From NCBI GenBank assembly GCA_016169945.1, contig JADLSH010000044.1:62001-126000 (forward strand): 64,000 bases of DNA, read 5' to 3'. The stretch is from Trachythela sp. YZ-2020. Lineage: Eukaryota > Cnidaria > Anthozoa > Malacalcyonacea > Clavulariidae. The notes beneath the pieces are model-generated. The model worked only from the letters and a program-made list of their open reading frames with translations, searched no databases and was not told the origin of the DNA. A program made the translations under genes and the position numbers. This document shows, piece by piece, positions 31,525 to 41,806 of the stretch (position 1 is the first letter of the stretch; every line of letters starts with the position of its first letter).

Positions 31525-32350
31525 ATATAATAAATTTAAATACTCGTTTAAAAACTAACCTAAACTGTACAATTTTAAAATATATTACATGTATTTACCT
31601 AAATTTAATTTAATACTATTATAATTTAGCTAAATATTTTTATATCCTATACAAAAATGTATACAAAATCTGAAACGACTTTTAAAGTTTAATATTTGAA
31701 TATACCTAAATTTATTTGCCTAAAATTATTCTAGAACTCTAATATAAAAAATTTAACAATGGAATTGCACTTCAGCTAGAGGACAAACAACAGCAGTAAA
31801 ACCAGGAAAATCTTTTATTTTTAAATTTTCTTGCTACAATTGAAAGCTGCTTATTTAAATTCAAAACAAAGATAAAACATTAGCTGAAGTGAGGCACGTT
31901 CAATGGCAAATTCGAACACAATCGTGACAAAAGTTGTAAATTTCACGAAGCTTAAAATACCATTTCGACATGCGAACATGTAAAACAACTATGAGATCGA
32001 ATACAAACAACTATCAGAGCATCTTATTTTGAAATAATATTTAGCAGATCGCATATTGAAACGCCAACTCACCTGCTTTAGTTGGGAAGGTTGGATTTTC
32101 GCGAGCAAATTTCTGCAAGGCATGTTTACAAGACGTGTCACTCTCAACGCATTTTATCGGCCGCTAGTGGACAGAAATTAATCTCCCAGAATATAGCAAA
32201 AGCACCCTTGTTATGTTCCATGACAAATAACGTGTCGATGGATGCAATAAATAGTTTAAAATCAGCCATATTTTCCTCCAAACAAAATCGTCCGCTCCCA
32301 CGGCGGCCATTTCGCCTACCGTCATGCGAAATCTATAATGCGATTTGTCC
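31481..32350 (-). repeat. ISL2EU-like right terminal inverted repeat
   Basis: An 870-bp arm, the complement of 27497-28454 with indels. It includes the transposase start codon (CAT at 31522-31524) and the following 15 codons shared with the nuclease gene. Confidence 0.88.
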
Positions 32351-32719
32351 ATTATCTTAGGGATAAAATAGAATCAAAGTATGTAAAAGATGCACATTTA
32401 TATGGCAAATCAGCCCAATATATTATTATATAAACTTGTTTAGATTTAAACAATACAAAATTATACAGAGAGCTTCGACATATGTCACAGTTATGCTCTT
32501 CATGCAGCTAAAGTGCACTTGCCCCTTGCTATATTCACTATATTTTAATATCTACTGGTCTTCAAGACATATCACTAATATATTATACACTACTTACCTA
32601 GTTATCTCTGCTTTTGGTGTCTATAAGATATCGAATCTGTGAAGAGACAACATTGTACTCTTTTAATAATTTTACAGTAATACATAACTATATTCCACTA
32701 TTATTAATGGTATATTAAG

Positions 32720-33920
32720 GGGGTACACTACAAAATTTTAAAGGAAAATCCTATTTTTGAAATTAGCCATATTATGCATCGTTAATGATCCATTTTTCGT
32801 TTTCTGCTGTTAATTTTTCTATTTGTTTGGCGGAAAATGGGTAAATAGGGGAAAATAGCAGCTTGTTTGAAATTTTGTCCCGTAGTAACCACCATTTGCA
32901 AAGACATCCACCTACCCCCCCCCCCCCACCCCTAGCTATATAGTGAATTTAAACGTAAATTACACCAAGTACAAGTAGGTTATATTTAGGCGGGAGAGGC
33001 GTTATAATGGCGTGAAAGTAAATTGTGTTCACGCTATATATTTTGTATAATTACGGTTCCACTTCAAGGCTTTGACTGATTGAGGACATCCTGTAAAGTC
33101 CGACGAAAGTCGATCTGCCATAACCTTTCAAAGAACCGAAGGGTTAAACATTGGTGTCTTTTTAAAGACGGCAACGGCGGAGGTCACAGCTGGGAACCAA
33201 ACTTTGATGTTGAAATAGTACGTGTTAAACATTTTTCAAAAAATCTAGCATGGCATTTTCATGATATATATGCCTACCTCTCCCGTTTAGGATATGTTTG
33301 GCTATGTGACTTCGACCCCGAATTAGTCAACGTATATTTTGTTAGCATATGAAAATATAGGGGAGCTCCATGTCCAATTTTTCATTTGTGCTTATAATAT
33401 AAGTAGCTTTTATTCAGTTTTCAATTTTGACCTAATTAGCAGTACGCTAAAAACGATATCCCCTAAAGTAATGAACCAAATGACTTCAAATTTTCAGTGA
33501 AGCTTTGTGTATACCTTATCTATGCTGTGAACTAGGATTTTTGAAATTGGCTAAATCTGTGATGTACAATCATTATTTTTCTGACCGAAACGACATAAAA
33601 ATATATGCGACATCAACTCCTTCAGAAAAAAATAACTAAAACTCAATATTTTTTAAAGATCCTAGTTCACAGCATACACGTCATATATTGGTTTCTATTT
33701 TTACCATTTTTGAAGATTTGTCATGTTTGGTTGTCTTGTAATCGTTTTTATCGAGACACCATTCTTTGACTGCTGAGGGTAATTATATTGGTAACCATGG
33801 CAATCATAATTTTGAAAACTGTGTCATTGGTCATCATTTGATCAGAGGAATAGTTCTGGGCAAAAAAATTATTGAAATAGCCATTTTTAAGAAAATAATA
33901 ATTTGTTGTGGTGTACCACC
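32720..33920. mobile_element. 1.2-kb TTAA-flanked element
   Basis: Ends GGGGGTACACTACAA and, inverted, GGTGGTACACCACAA, flanked by TTAA (32716-32719 and 33921-33924). It is absent from the second Mutator-like copy, where 43850-43890 runs through this point. The longest frame (33080-33352, 90 codons) resembles nothing I know. A 13-base C run lies near 32915-32930. It is Kolobok- or piggyBac-like by duplication only. Confidence 0.72.
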
Positions 33921-34524
33921 TTAAATCATATTCGAATATATAATAAAAAATTTCATACAAATTTACCTTTTAAAAGTAATATCTTGAAGAGATTCATCGA
34001 TCTCATCCATGATTCGTCGAGAAAAGCAAGCTAAAAGCGCTGAAAATCGCCAAAGTTCAACAAAAGTTTTGAAATCTCACTTTTCGACACGTTTTCTGCC
34101 TGGCGCTAAACCCGTCCGTCGTGGCTGCGTACTACACGTTTCCACGCGCGCGTCACGCAACCGCTTAGCACGTTAAAGCGCATGGGTACGAGGCTGATAT
34201 AAACACAAGACAAATTCATCCCGCTTACCGGGCTGGCCCGGTCAGCGAGCCAGCCCGGCTTTCATATAAACAGCCCCTTAAATTTTTCATTTGTCTTTGG
34301 TCTCTCAACTGGAACCAAGAAGCTATTTTAAATTCCCAGAGGTAAAATAACGCACGTTTAACAACAAAAGAGTGATTTCTATAGGGAGATTTGTTTTGGG
34401 GGGACCCTGTATTAGTATTCGCAAACAACAAACGAGCCAATAGAATACGTCGACGATACGAATGAACACGATTTTATCGTTCTGTTAATGAGGCTACTCG
34501 TTCGTTCTCGTGCTACGGTGCAGG

Positions 34525-34900
34525 TTAACTAATATGGGATTCCTGTCCTGTTGATCATACCTTCAACTTTGTTTGTTTCCATTTATGTTGTTTTTTAATT
34601 AAAATTATATAATATATATAATATATATCTGGTTTAGATAAAAAAGGGTGTAAAGTTAATAAATAAATAAATAATAATAAATAAGTACGAAATCCGAATC
34701 GAGCCTGTCAAACAATTGTTTACAAATTGAAATCACACATTATTTCGGTAGTTCTTGAATTTTGAATTTATTAATAAAAAACGCATTGCAATCAAAGATT
34801 GAATTGCACGATTTTACAATGATGTTATACTATAAGATAAATTATATTCATTAATTAAGATTACATATATAAATACAACATTGGATGCACTAATGTAATT
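34525..34900. other. AT-rich stretch with AAAT microsatellite
   Basis: No gene recognised. TAAATAAATAAATAATAATAAAT at about 34658-34685 is a simple repeat and may be the 3' tail region of LINE E (minus strand). ATATAATATATATAATATAT runs near 34605-34628. Confidence 0.5.
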
Positions 34901-34904
34901 TGTT

Positions 34905-35381
34905 CTATAAAAAAGACTTCATTGCATATGGTATAAAACTTTTCCTATATATTTCTGTTCTAGTTTTAATTAACGGTAAGCGTTCATTTCGCAGTTTATA
35001 TTGGTAATCATTTCTAGATGGTAATAATTGAAAGAGACTGTTAGAAGGCTTATTTATACGATTAAAATATTTACAGCATAAAAGTTCTCTTCTTTCTTTC
35101 AGTGTCATTAAACCAGTAGTTTCACGATTTCCTGTGTATGAATAGGACTGGCAAATAATTCGGAGGGCCCGTTTTTGTACAGTTTCAACTTTCTCGCAGA
35201 GGTATTCGGGAATACCAGAATGCCATATCGGACATGCATACTCAAGTACAGGTCGGATATGCGAACAATATACCTTCACTAGATCGGAAATTTTGAAGCC
35301 AGATCGCTTTAAAACTCTTAAAAAGAACAAACGTTTACACGCTTTGGTACATATTTGGTGGATATGCTCATTCCACGACAA
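34905..35381 (-). pseudogene. LINE E ORF2 C-terminal region
   Basis: 158 codons: LSWNEHIHQICTKACKRLFF, YCSHIRPVLEYACPIWHSGI and VETVQKRALRIICQSYSY, the standard thumb-like tail of CR1/jockey ORF2. It ends with SFIPYAMKSFL and a natural stop. The upstream RT is beyond the LINE fragment at 35447-35585. Confidence 0.87.
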
Positions 35382-35446
35382 GTCACTGGTAATAGTAAGG
35401 CCAAGTAGTTTAGCTGGTTGATCATTAGCTGATTACCCAGATCAAA

Positions 35447-35585
35447 ATTTATTTATTTATTTATTTATTAGATTCGCCAATATTACAATACATAACACAA
35501 TAACAGCATACAGTATGACAAAACAAGACATACGACTATAGGCAGGGTGACCGCAACAGCGTGAGCCAATTACTGCGGACCCGAA
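35447..35585 (-). mobile_element. LINE C-type 3'-end fragment inserted in LINE E
   Basis: On the minus strand this reads a GGGTCCGCAGTAATTGG block and a CACCCTGCC block, matching the 3' untranslated region of LINE C (GGGCCCGCAGTAATTGG, about 20353), and ends in an AAAT-repeat tail (TTTA units at 35451-35470). It interrupts the LINE E RT frame, whose two sides fall at about 35440 and 35590. It is a severely 5'-truncated retrotransposition product of about 130 bp. Confidence 0.75.
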
Positions 35586-36790
35586 AAGACGAGTTCGAGA
35601 AGGAAATTCTCAATTCTTTTACCTTTTTCCCATTTAGTTCCATATGATTTCTTTCAACCCACTCGATAGTTCTAGATAGCGCTGAATCAAGTTTAGATCT
35701 TGTGTTTTGCAGTACAATTTCAAATAGAGTAGAATCATCCACATATTTAACTGTGTTCCTACAAGGTTTCATCACTTTCATGTCATTGATCATCACCAGA
35801 AACAACAGAGGACCAAGCTTGGTACCCTGTGGTACTCCCGCATGAACATTTACCCAATTGGAAGTACATTGATTTAGCTTGACACGTTATTGGCGGCCAG
35901 AGAGAAACGCAAGGATCCAGTTAATCAATACAGGGTGGACATTCATGTATCTTAATTTGTCAATCAGCACATTATGGTCGATCTTATCGAATGCTTTAGA
36001 AAAATCTAGTAAACATACTCTGAACAAGGATCCGGATCTATCAAGTGCCTCGAACCATTGATTGGATCATAAACATCAGAGCATCAGTAGTGCAAGAGTT
36101 TTTTATAGAGCCAAACTGGCAAGGGTCTATCATGTGGGATATCGAGTCCAACAGCCACTTACAAATGAAGGACTCCAGAACTTTACTCATTACAGGCATC
36201 AGAGAGATTGGTCGAAGATCGGATTCGGCATGCCTAACTGGAGTCGGTATAACATCTGCGCTTCTCCAAATTTCTGGAAAACATGCTTCCTCAACCGAAG
36301 CATTAAAAATGGAGCACAATGGGAGGCTTAGGATGTGTGAAAAATCCCTTAATATCCAATTAGGGAGATTATCAGGGCCAGTTGCTTTGTGATATTTAAT
36401 CTTAGATAATTCGCGGTCCACTTCGTCCACTGTGATTCTGTATAAATTCGGGATGTCAGTAGTAATTGGCACTGCACTTAATTTAGGTATATCAGTAGTT
36501 GCCTGAATAAAACAGTTGTTCATATGGTTTGCAAGGTCAGCACCTTCAAGCCAACGATTGTTTTTCGTGGAAACGTTGCTTATTTGAATAACGCCAGCAT
36601 TGGGAAAGGATTCAAGAGCCGTGTCTAGGGATTCCTGAATATATATTTTTGAGGAGTTTGTTGTCATTTCCAGGAGGATGATACACCACACCCACAAGTA
36701 TAGAATTGATTGAACGAGGCAGGCGATGTGGTCGGAGTACGAGCCACAATACTTCAAATTCGTCTTTCTCAAGATCTTCCAGATGTACAT
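35581..36790 (-). pseudogene. LINE E reverse transcriptase
   Basis: The frame 36790-36041 carries the linker (NNRWLEGADLANHMNNCF) and RT start: KIKYHKATGPDNLPNWIL, DLRPISLMPVMSKVLESFIC, DPCQFGSIKNSCTTDALMFM. A shift near 36041 leads into the middle part (ARSGSLFRVCLLDFSKAFD region, about 36030-35980, other frame) and then 35805-35581 with MFLVMINDMKVM and VKYVDDSTLFE, the catalytic YVDD box. The LINE fragment follows. Several indels separate the pieces. Confidence 0.85.
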
Positions 36791-36912
36791 ATTTAATATT
36801 TTCTTTTACAAAACAGCACACCCCGCCGCCGCGTCGACCATCAAGACGGTCTTTACGTATGAGTTGAAAAGACGGCATGGACACGATCGTATTATCAATG
36901 CAAGGAGATAAC
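36612..36912 (-). pseudogene. LINE E endonuclease, downstream piece
   Basis: Continues the endonuclease after the hAT element: TIVSMPSFQLIRKDRLDGRR, GGGVCCFVKENIKYVHLEDL, VGVVYHPPGNDNKLL. A tail resembling LDTALESFPNAGVI (read in the overlapping frame near 36600) then jumps to the post-endonuclease linker, so the GDxN and SDH motifs are missing. Confidence 0.8.
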
Positions 36913-36920
36913 CACGTTTC

Positions 36921-39900
36921 CAGTGATGTAAATACTCGTTACTAAAGTAACGCGTTACTAATTACTAATTACTTTTTGGGTAATTTTTCGTTAATTAATT
37001 ACTTTTTGCACAAAAGTAATTTGTAACGTAATCAATTACTTTTTGAAGGTAACGAGTAACATTATAAAAAGTAATTCGCGTTACTTTATTATTTTTCAAA
37101 CAAATTGAGCGTAAAAATAAAAAATAAAAATGCCCGCAGTGTTGCTGACCAGCGTCAGCATTGCGAAATAACACATTTGAATATACTTCATGGCATTGCA
37201 ATGTTGTGTCGCCTTGCTTGTTGAAAACAACATGAATATGGATGAAGTTATCGTTGAAGCGGAAAATGAAACCGGTGAACCTATTGATATAACCGATATT
37301 GGCACAGAAACAGTGGAAGAAGGCAACTTGAATGTTAATCCGTGGCCACGACTCGAGGAATTGTTTACTTTTTCATCTCAATCGTCTGACAAGAAGAATT
37401 TACTTTTCAAGTGCGAATTATGCCCACCATCAAAAAGCCATTTTCAACTTTCAAAACGTCGCATTCGAACCTTCGAAAACATATAAAGGTAAGGGATAAA
37501 ATGGGCAACAAATATTCTTTAATCTTAGCTCTCACTTTGTGATTTTTATACATTTCATGATCGATGATGCAATTTTAATATACTTAAAAAACTCATTAAT
37601 AATTCATGAAGAAAACACAAAGAATAATCATAAGCGTGTCGTATCTGTATATGTGACACAGATTCATGTTGATTTACATAAACTTTAACTTTGATTTTCT
37701 CGGCTTAGACAACGTTTATTTTTAACATTACTTCGCCAATGAACTCATAAGATGAGTCGTTTTTAAGCCATTTTTCGGCGAGAGTTTGTATATCCGATAC
37801 AACACGGCCGCTCATGTTGTAAATAGTACTAATATGTTTCATAAAATTATATGCCAGATGGTTCACCCATTCAGCCTGAAGAAGTTTAACGAGCTGACAA
37901 ACGTGCGAAAACTAAAGCGAGCTGGTGATACTGCAGGGAGTGGTGGTGCTACTGGGATGAAACAAGCCAGATTGTCTTGGCAAACCTCAAAGCCTAGCTC
38001 CAAAGTTAACCAAGAAAATTTCGAGAGTTTAGTTTTGAAGTTTGTGACTGATACACTGTCGCCCTTGTCCATTGTCGAACAAACAAGTTTTGAGGAGCTT
38101 CTTGTTTCCCTCAACCCTTCAATAGTGATGCCTTCCCGTTACATGGTTACCACCCGGCTAGAAAACGAAAGACAGTGTGATGGCTTGCGTTAAGACTGCA
38201 ATGGGACAAGTTGATTGGGTAGCTACAACTACTGACTGCTGGACAGCCCACCATCGATCTTTCCTTGGCGTAACTGCTCATTGGCTCAATAAGGAAACCA
38301 TGAAACGCGAATCTGCTGCCCTGGCTTGTCGTCATCTTACTGGTAAACATGATTATCAACTATTGGGCAAGGAACTTTGCAAGGTCCATGATCAATTTGA
38401 AATAACCGAAAAGGTCATTGGTACAACTACAGACAATGGGTCCAATTTTGTCAAAGCATTTTCAGTGTTCGGTCCTTCAGAAGATGAAAGTGAAGAATTT
38501 CAGGAGCATGTATCATTGAGTGATGCTTTTAACAGCGGCCTAATTGATGAACCAGACCTCCTTCTCACTATAGATGTGCTGCACACACACTTAATCTGAT
38601 TGCCACAACTGACGCAGATCGTGCAGAGTTGGATTCTGCGTACAAAAGCTGAGTCGTTCTACATTTGCAAATGCCTAGCTTTGTGGAACAAGTTCAGTCG
38701 AACAACAGCAGCAAATGAGATTGTCTCCAAAGAAGCTGGCCTTCAACTTGTCCGACCATGTGCTACCCGCTGGAATTCTGTTTTTAACTCAGTTGCTCGC
38801 TTAAATCGAATTCGCCACGAAAAGGGGAATTCAGCAATCAGTAACATCTGTCATAGTTTAGAACTACCACGGTAAGGAAGATAATTTTCTGATACATGCA
38901 CGCTTTAATTTATCTTTATTCGAAACATATGAAGGAGTTAATAACGACTTGATGTCTTCAGGTACATTTTTCACACTAATTTTAGTAGTTTATGCCTTGA
39001 TATTGTACTTCGTTTAGGTTCAAAGATACTGAATATGAATTTCTTGACACATATGAATCGATAATGAAGCCTGTGGCAAAGCATTGGACATCCTTCAAGG
39101 TGACAAAACACTAAATTTGGATTTTTAGTGCCAACTCTGGAAGAGCTCAGGAAACGATTGGAAAAACAAAAGTCCAAACTTACTGAAAATAGCAGTGTTT
39201 GCCTTCCACTTGTAAATGCAGTCCTTGATGCAATCACCAGAAGATTTTCCGTGTTGCTTGAAGATCCTGAAGCAATTGCTGCAGCAATTCTTATTCCTTC
39301 AATGAAGGACTTGTGGACAGACGACACGGCGCTTCTTGAATTAGGTTGGTAAATTTTTAAAACTTAATTATAAAACCACTCTATCTTTAGAATTTTGTTG
39401 TAAATAGTTGTAACTATAGTGCAGTAAAGTTCTATTTAAAAGAATCTTTATTTTTTGCATGTCAAGGATTGGAGTATATCAGATCGCATCTTGTCATTGA
39501 CACTGATCAACAATCTTCAAACCAAAGCGACAACGATGATGACGATGAATTTTTCAAGTCAAAGAAGAAGACAGCCAAATCGCCTTTGGATACGTACTTG
39601 GCTTCAGACATTATTGATGCCACAGTTTACAATGGACAATGCACTGCACCTTTGAAGCAAATGGCTTTGAAGCTGAACACCGTATTGCCTGCAAGTGCAG
39701 CTGTTGAACGTCTTTTCAGCTGTGGAGGCTTGATCATGCGCCCGCATCGAAATCGGTTAACTGATGACCATTTTGAGTCGGCTCTACTTTTAAAGCTAAA
39801 CTCCAAATTTAATACAGTTGCATAAGTCTTAACTCTTAACTTTGGAACTGCCTTTTGAATTAACATTTTGTTGTTGTTTAAGTCCATGAGAACTTGAAAG

Positions 39901-40065
39901 TAATTTTAAAGTAATTAGTAACTAATTACTTTTTAAAAAAGTAATTAGTAATCGGTAATTAATTACATTTGCAAGACAGTAATAAGTAATTAGTAATAAT
40001 TACTTTTTTGGAGAAGTAATTGTAATTTTACTCGTTACTTTTTTTTGGTAATTTTCACATCACTG
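36921..40065 (+). mobile_element. hAT transposon with introns, near full length
   Basis: Ends CAGTGATGTAAATACTCGTT and, inverted, CAGTGATGTGAAAATTACCA; perfect 8-bp duplications CACGTTTC at 36913-36920 and 40066-40073. Subterminal regions carry many copies of TAATTACTAATTAC/GTAATTAGTAA, the clustered transposase-binding type repeats of hAT elements. It encodes a BED-finger hAT transposase in several exons. It lies in the endonuclease region of LINE E. Confidence 0.95.
37231..39825 (+). pseudogene. BED-type hAT transposase, multi-exon, one frameshift in the finger
   Basis: Exon 1 starts with ATG at 37231 (MNMDEVIVEAEN) and encodes a BED zinc finger: FKCELCPP, then, after a one-base shift in an A run near 37433, a SHSNLRKHIK end followed by the donor AAAG/GTAAGG (GT at 37489). 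Later exons: 37870-38193 (KLKRAGDTAGSG, FVTDTLSPLSIVEQTSFEEL); 38177-38599, with the first catalytic Asp in TTDCWTAHH and a second acidic block TDNGSNFVKAF; 38600-38875, with PCATRWNSVFNSVARL and donor CACG/GTAAGG near 38873; 39020-39352; and a last exon 39469-39825 with the dimerisation domain ASAAVERLFSCGGLIMRPHR, ending at TAA. Frame changes at 38190 and 38590 may be real indels. The overall order and length (about 650 residues) fit hAT transposases. Confidence 0.85.
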
Positions 40066-40073
40066 CACGTTTC

Positions 40074-40373
40074 TACTATAGCGACAAGATCAACTTGGTT
40101 TGCTGAAATCACCGAATAAACTTCATCTTGTTTGTTTAGGAGGGAACGAATGTTAGTTAGCATTAATTTAGGAAGATATGACTGATTTAGCTTCGAGTAG
40201 TTAAACTCATTAGGATCGCTTCCCGTCTGGGCATCCTGTACATTAACAGAGCTTGACCCCCTGACAGTTATTAAGTTACAAGTGTTACGCCCGTTTCGAT
40301 TAGTAATTCTAGGAAGATCATGGTTGTAGTCACAATTACAGGGTGTTATTCTCACTGGAATAGGGTGTTTCTC
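40074..40373 (-). pseudogene. LINE E endonuclease, first piece
   Basis: The start of the endonuclease: LPKLMLTNIRSLLNKQDEVY and VDLVAIVET, the catalytic Glu position, just before the hAT insertion. Upstream it continues a basic linker (NRNGRNTCNLITVRG). The hAT duplication CACGTTTC lies within the codons that follow ET, and the frame resumes correctly at 36912. Confidence 0.85.
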
Positions 40374-40662
40374 CAGCCTCGTACCCAGGCGCTTTAACAT
40401 GCTAAGCGGTTGCATGAAGAGCGCGCGGGACAACACGCGAGGGGAGAAATGGAAAATTCGGCGGGAAGCGCCTGAGAGAAAATGCTTTCAAGGTGGCGGT
40501 CAAAATTTGTAATGAAAATGTCAACAGAAAGATATTATGCGAATAAAGGCAATAACACCTTTTCCAAAACCATGATATATCAAGGCAACGTGTGGAGTAT
40601 TTACTACAATCTGCAGCCTGGAAAGGAGTAAAATATAGACACTGTATTGTATCAGTTGTGAC

Positions 40663-41806
40663 CACAGGCGGCCCAATCTTGGGTAGAGTTGTATTTATAG
40701 TATACTATATAAAGATTGTATTATGATAAAAATATGTGATGAAAATATATATTTTAAATAAAATTTACTTGCCAAACTTGTTGTTTGTGTTCTCCTTTTA
40801 TCCCTACTTTGTTGAGCTATGAATTCATCGATAGTTTTTGCTTGATGCCTGCGGTCGACGCCGAATACTTAATAGGAGTTAAAGGCTAATTATTCGCAGC
40901 CCCGGATCCGTCGAGACAAACATGCCAATACGAATATTCTCCCTCTTAAATCGCTTTATTCTCCAAGAAAATTCGCCAGCATGTAGAACAAACACCGATC
41001 TTTTCATATATAACGATACTTTAACATCTCGGGCAATTTTTAAACCAATTTTTGATCAATAGAAATCAAAATCGCCACTCTGTTGAACTGACAACGACCG
41101 AAAATGGACACATCGGCAACTTGGCCACCTGGCCTCCTCTACCGTTGAGATTTGCAGGGGGGTGCTATGCCAATCAGCGCACAGCATGCAAATACCAAAC
41201 AGATATTTCCGGTTACAGCCAGCCAATCACGACCGCACTTGCAATTGTTTACATTTTTCAAAATCTGATATTCAAAAAGACTACATATCAAGATGTTGGC
41301 ATAGCACCCCCCTGCAAATCTCAACGGTAGAGGAGGCCAGGTGGCCAAGTTGCCGATGTGTCCATTTTCGGTCGTTGTCAGTTCAACAGATTGGGGATTT
41401 TGATTTCTATTGATCAAAAATTGGTTTAAAAATTGCCCGAGATGTTAAAAGTATCGTTATATATGAAAAGATCGGTGTTTGTTCTACATGCTGGCGAATT
41501 TTCTTGGAGAATAAAGCAATTTAAGAGGGAGAATATTCGTATTGGCATGTCTGTCTCGACGGATCCGGGGCTGCGAATAATTAGCCTTTAACTCCTATTA
41601 AGTATTCGGCGTCGACCGCAGGCATCAAGCAAAAACTTTCTATGAATTCATAGCTCAACAAAGTAGGGATAGAAGGAGAACACAAACAACAAGTTAGGCA
41701 AGTAAATTTTATTTAAATATATATTTTCATCACATATTTTTACCATAATACAATCTTTATATAGTATACTATAAATACAACTCTACCCAAGATTGGGCCG
41801 CCTGTG
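40663..41806. mobile_element. 1.1-kb foldback palindrome inside Mutator-like copy 2
   Basis: Arms of about 510 bp (40663-41175 and 41295-41806) are near-perfect inverted copies around a 120-bp centre. Ends are CACAGGCGGCCCAATCTTGG. Copy 1 of the host element shows the uninterrupted site (GTATCAGTGTGTCACTG near 15320), and the flanks here (TTGTGAC and GTGTAAC) look like a mutated 7-8 bp duplication. The centre and arms encode nothing recognisable; apparent 92-codon frames on both strands are a consequence of the palindrome. Confidence 0.85.

Larger units (their letters stand above)
27497..32350. mobile_element. ISL2EU-like DNA transposon with nuclease and transposase genes
   Basis: A 4854-bp element with ends GGACAAATCGCATTATAGAT on both sides (inverted) and AT on each flank (27495-27496 and 32351-32352). 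Very long inverted repeats (27497-28454 and 31481-32350) surround two convergent genes: a SWIM-YqaJ nuclease (plus) and a THAP-DDE_4 transposase (minus). That gene pair is, as I recall, characteristic of the ISL2EU superfamily. The same host sequence without the element is found at 42480-42500, with a single AT at the joint, confirming the insertion. Both genes have frameshifts, so it is not autonomous now. Confidence 0.85.
15050..34196. mobile_element. Mutator-like non-autonomous element, copy 1 (heavily interrupted)
   Basis: Ends CAGCCTCGTACCCAGGCGCT and, inverted at 34196, CAGCCTCGTACCCATGCGCT pair for about 37 bp. Flanks ATGTAAACA (15041-15049) and ATATAAACA (34197-34205) are a 9-bp duplication with one mismatch, which points to the Mutator superfamily. 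Its own sequence survives at 15050-15660, 27182-27496, 32351-32715 and 33921-34196, all of which match copy 2 at 40374-44166. Insertions: the LINE block at 15661-27181, the ISL2EU-like element and a TTAA element. No transposase is present in either copy. Confidence 0.85.
14699..34277. mobile_element. Harbinger-type MITE (GGGGCTGTTTATAT ends), split
   Basis: Left arm 14699-15049 and right arm 34206-34277. Ends GGGGCTGTTTATATGGAAGC and, inverted, GGGGCTGTTTATATGAAAGC pair well. TTA lies on both sides (14696-14698 and 34278-34280), a TWA duplication. The arms contain several copies of GCGAGATCTCGC and CCGGGCTGGC. A second copy of the same family starts at 63839. The Mutator-like element at 15050-34196 is inserted in it. 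Confidence 0.83.
14450..34409. mobile_element. Mariner-type MITE split by a nest of insertions
   Basis: The left part 14450-14698 begins CAGGGTGTCCCAAAAA and the right part 34281-34409 ends, inverted, CAGGGTCCCCCCAAAA. Both are flanked by TA (14448-14449 and 34410-34411). Inner segments pair too: TAGAAATTACTCTT, GTGCGTTATT and CCTTTGGGAATTTAAA near the left end recur in inverted order at 34315-34380. Excluding the 19.6 kb inserted at TTA, the original element was about 380 bp and non-coding. Confidence 0.8.
8076..34524. mobile_element. TTAA-flanked DNA element, outermost shell of a deep nest
   Basis: A 27-bp perfect inverted repeat, CCTGCACCGTAGCACGAGAA and seven more bases, lies at 8076-8102 and, inverted, ends at 34524. 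Both are flanked by TTAA (8072-8075 and 34525-34528), the duplication of piggyBac and Kolobok elements; the CC start fits piggyBac. Its own remaining sequence is only the left arm to 8254, parts of 12519-14449 and the right arm 34412-34524. Everything else between is later insertions. No transposase of its own was found, so it was probably non-autonomous. Confidence 0.75.

Noticed and set aside
33080..33352. 90-codon plus-strand frame in the TTAA element
   Set aside because: No recognisable motif, no homologue in the window, and a length within chance expectation.
41052..41417. Two 92-codon proteins with identical starts on opposite strands
   Set aside because: They are the two arms of the foldback palindrome read in the same sense; there is no sign of coding constraint.
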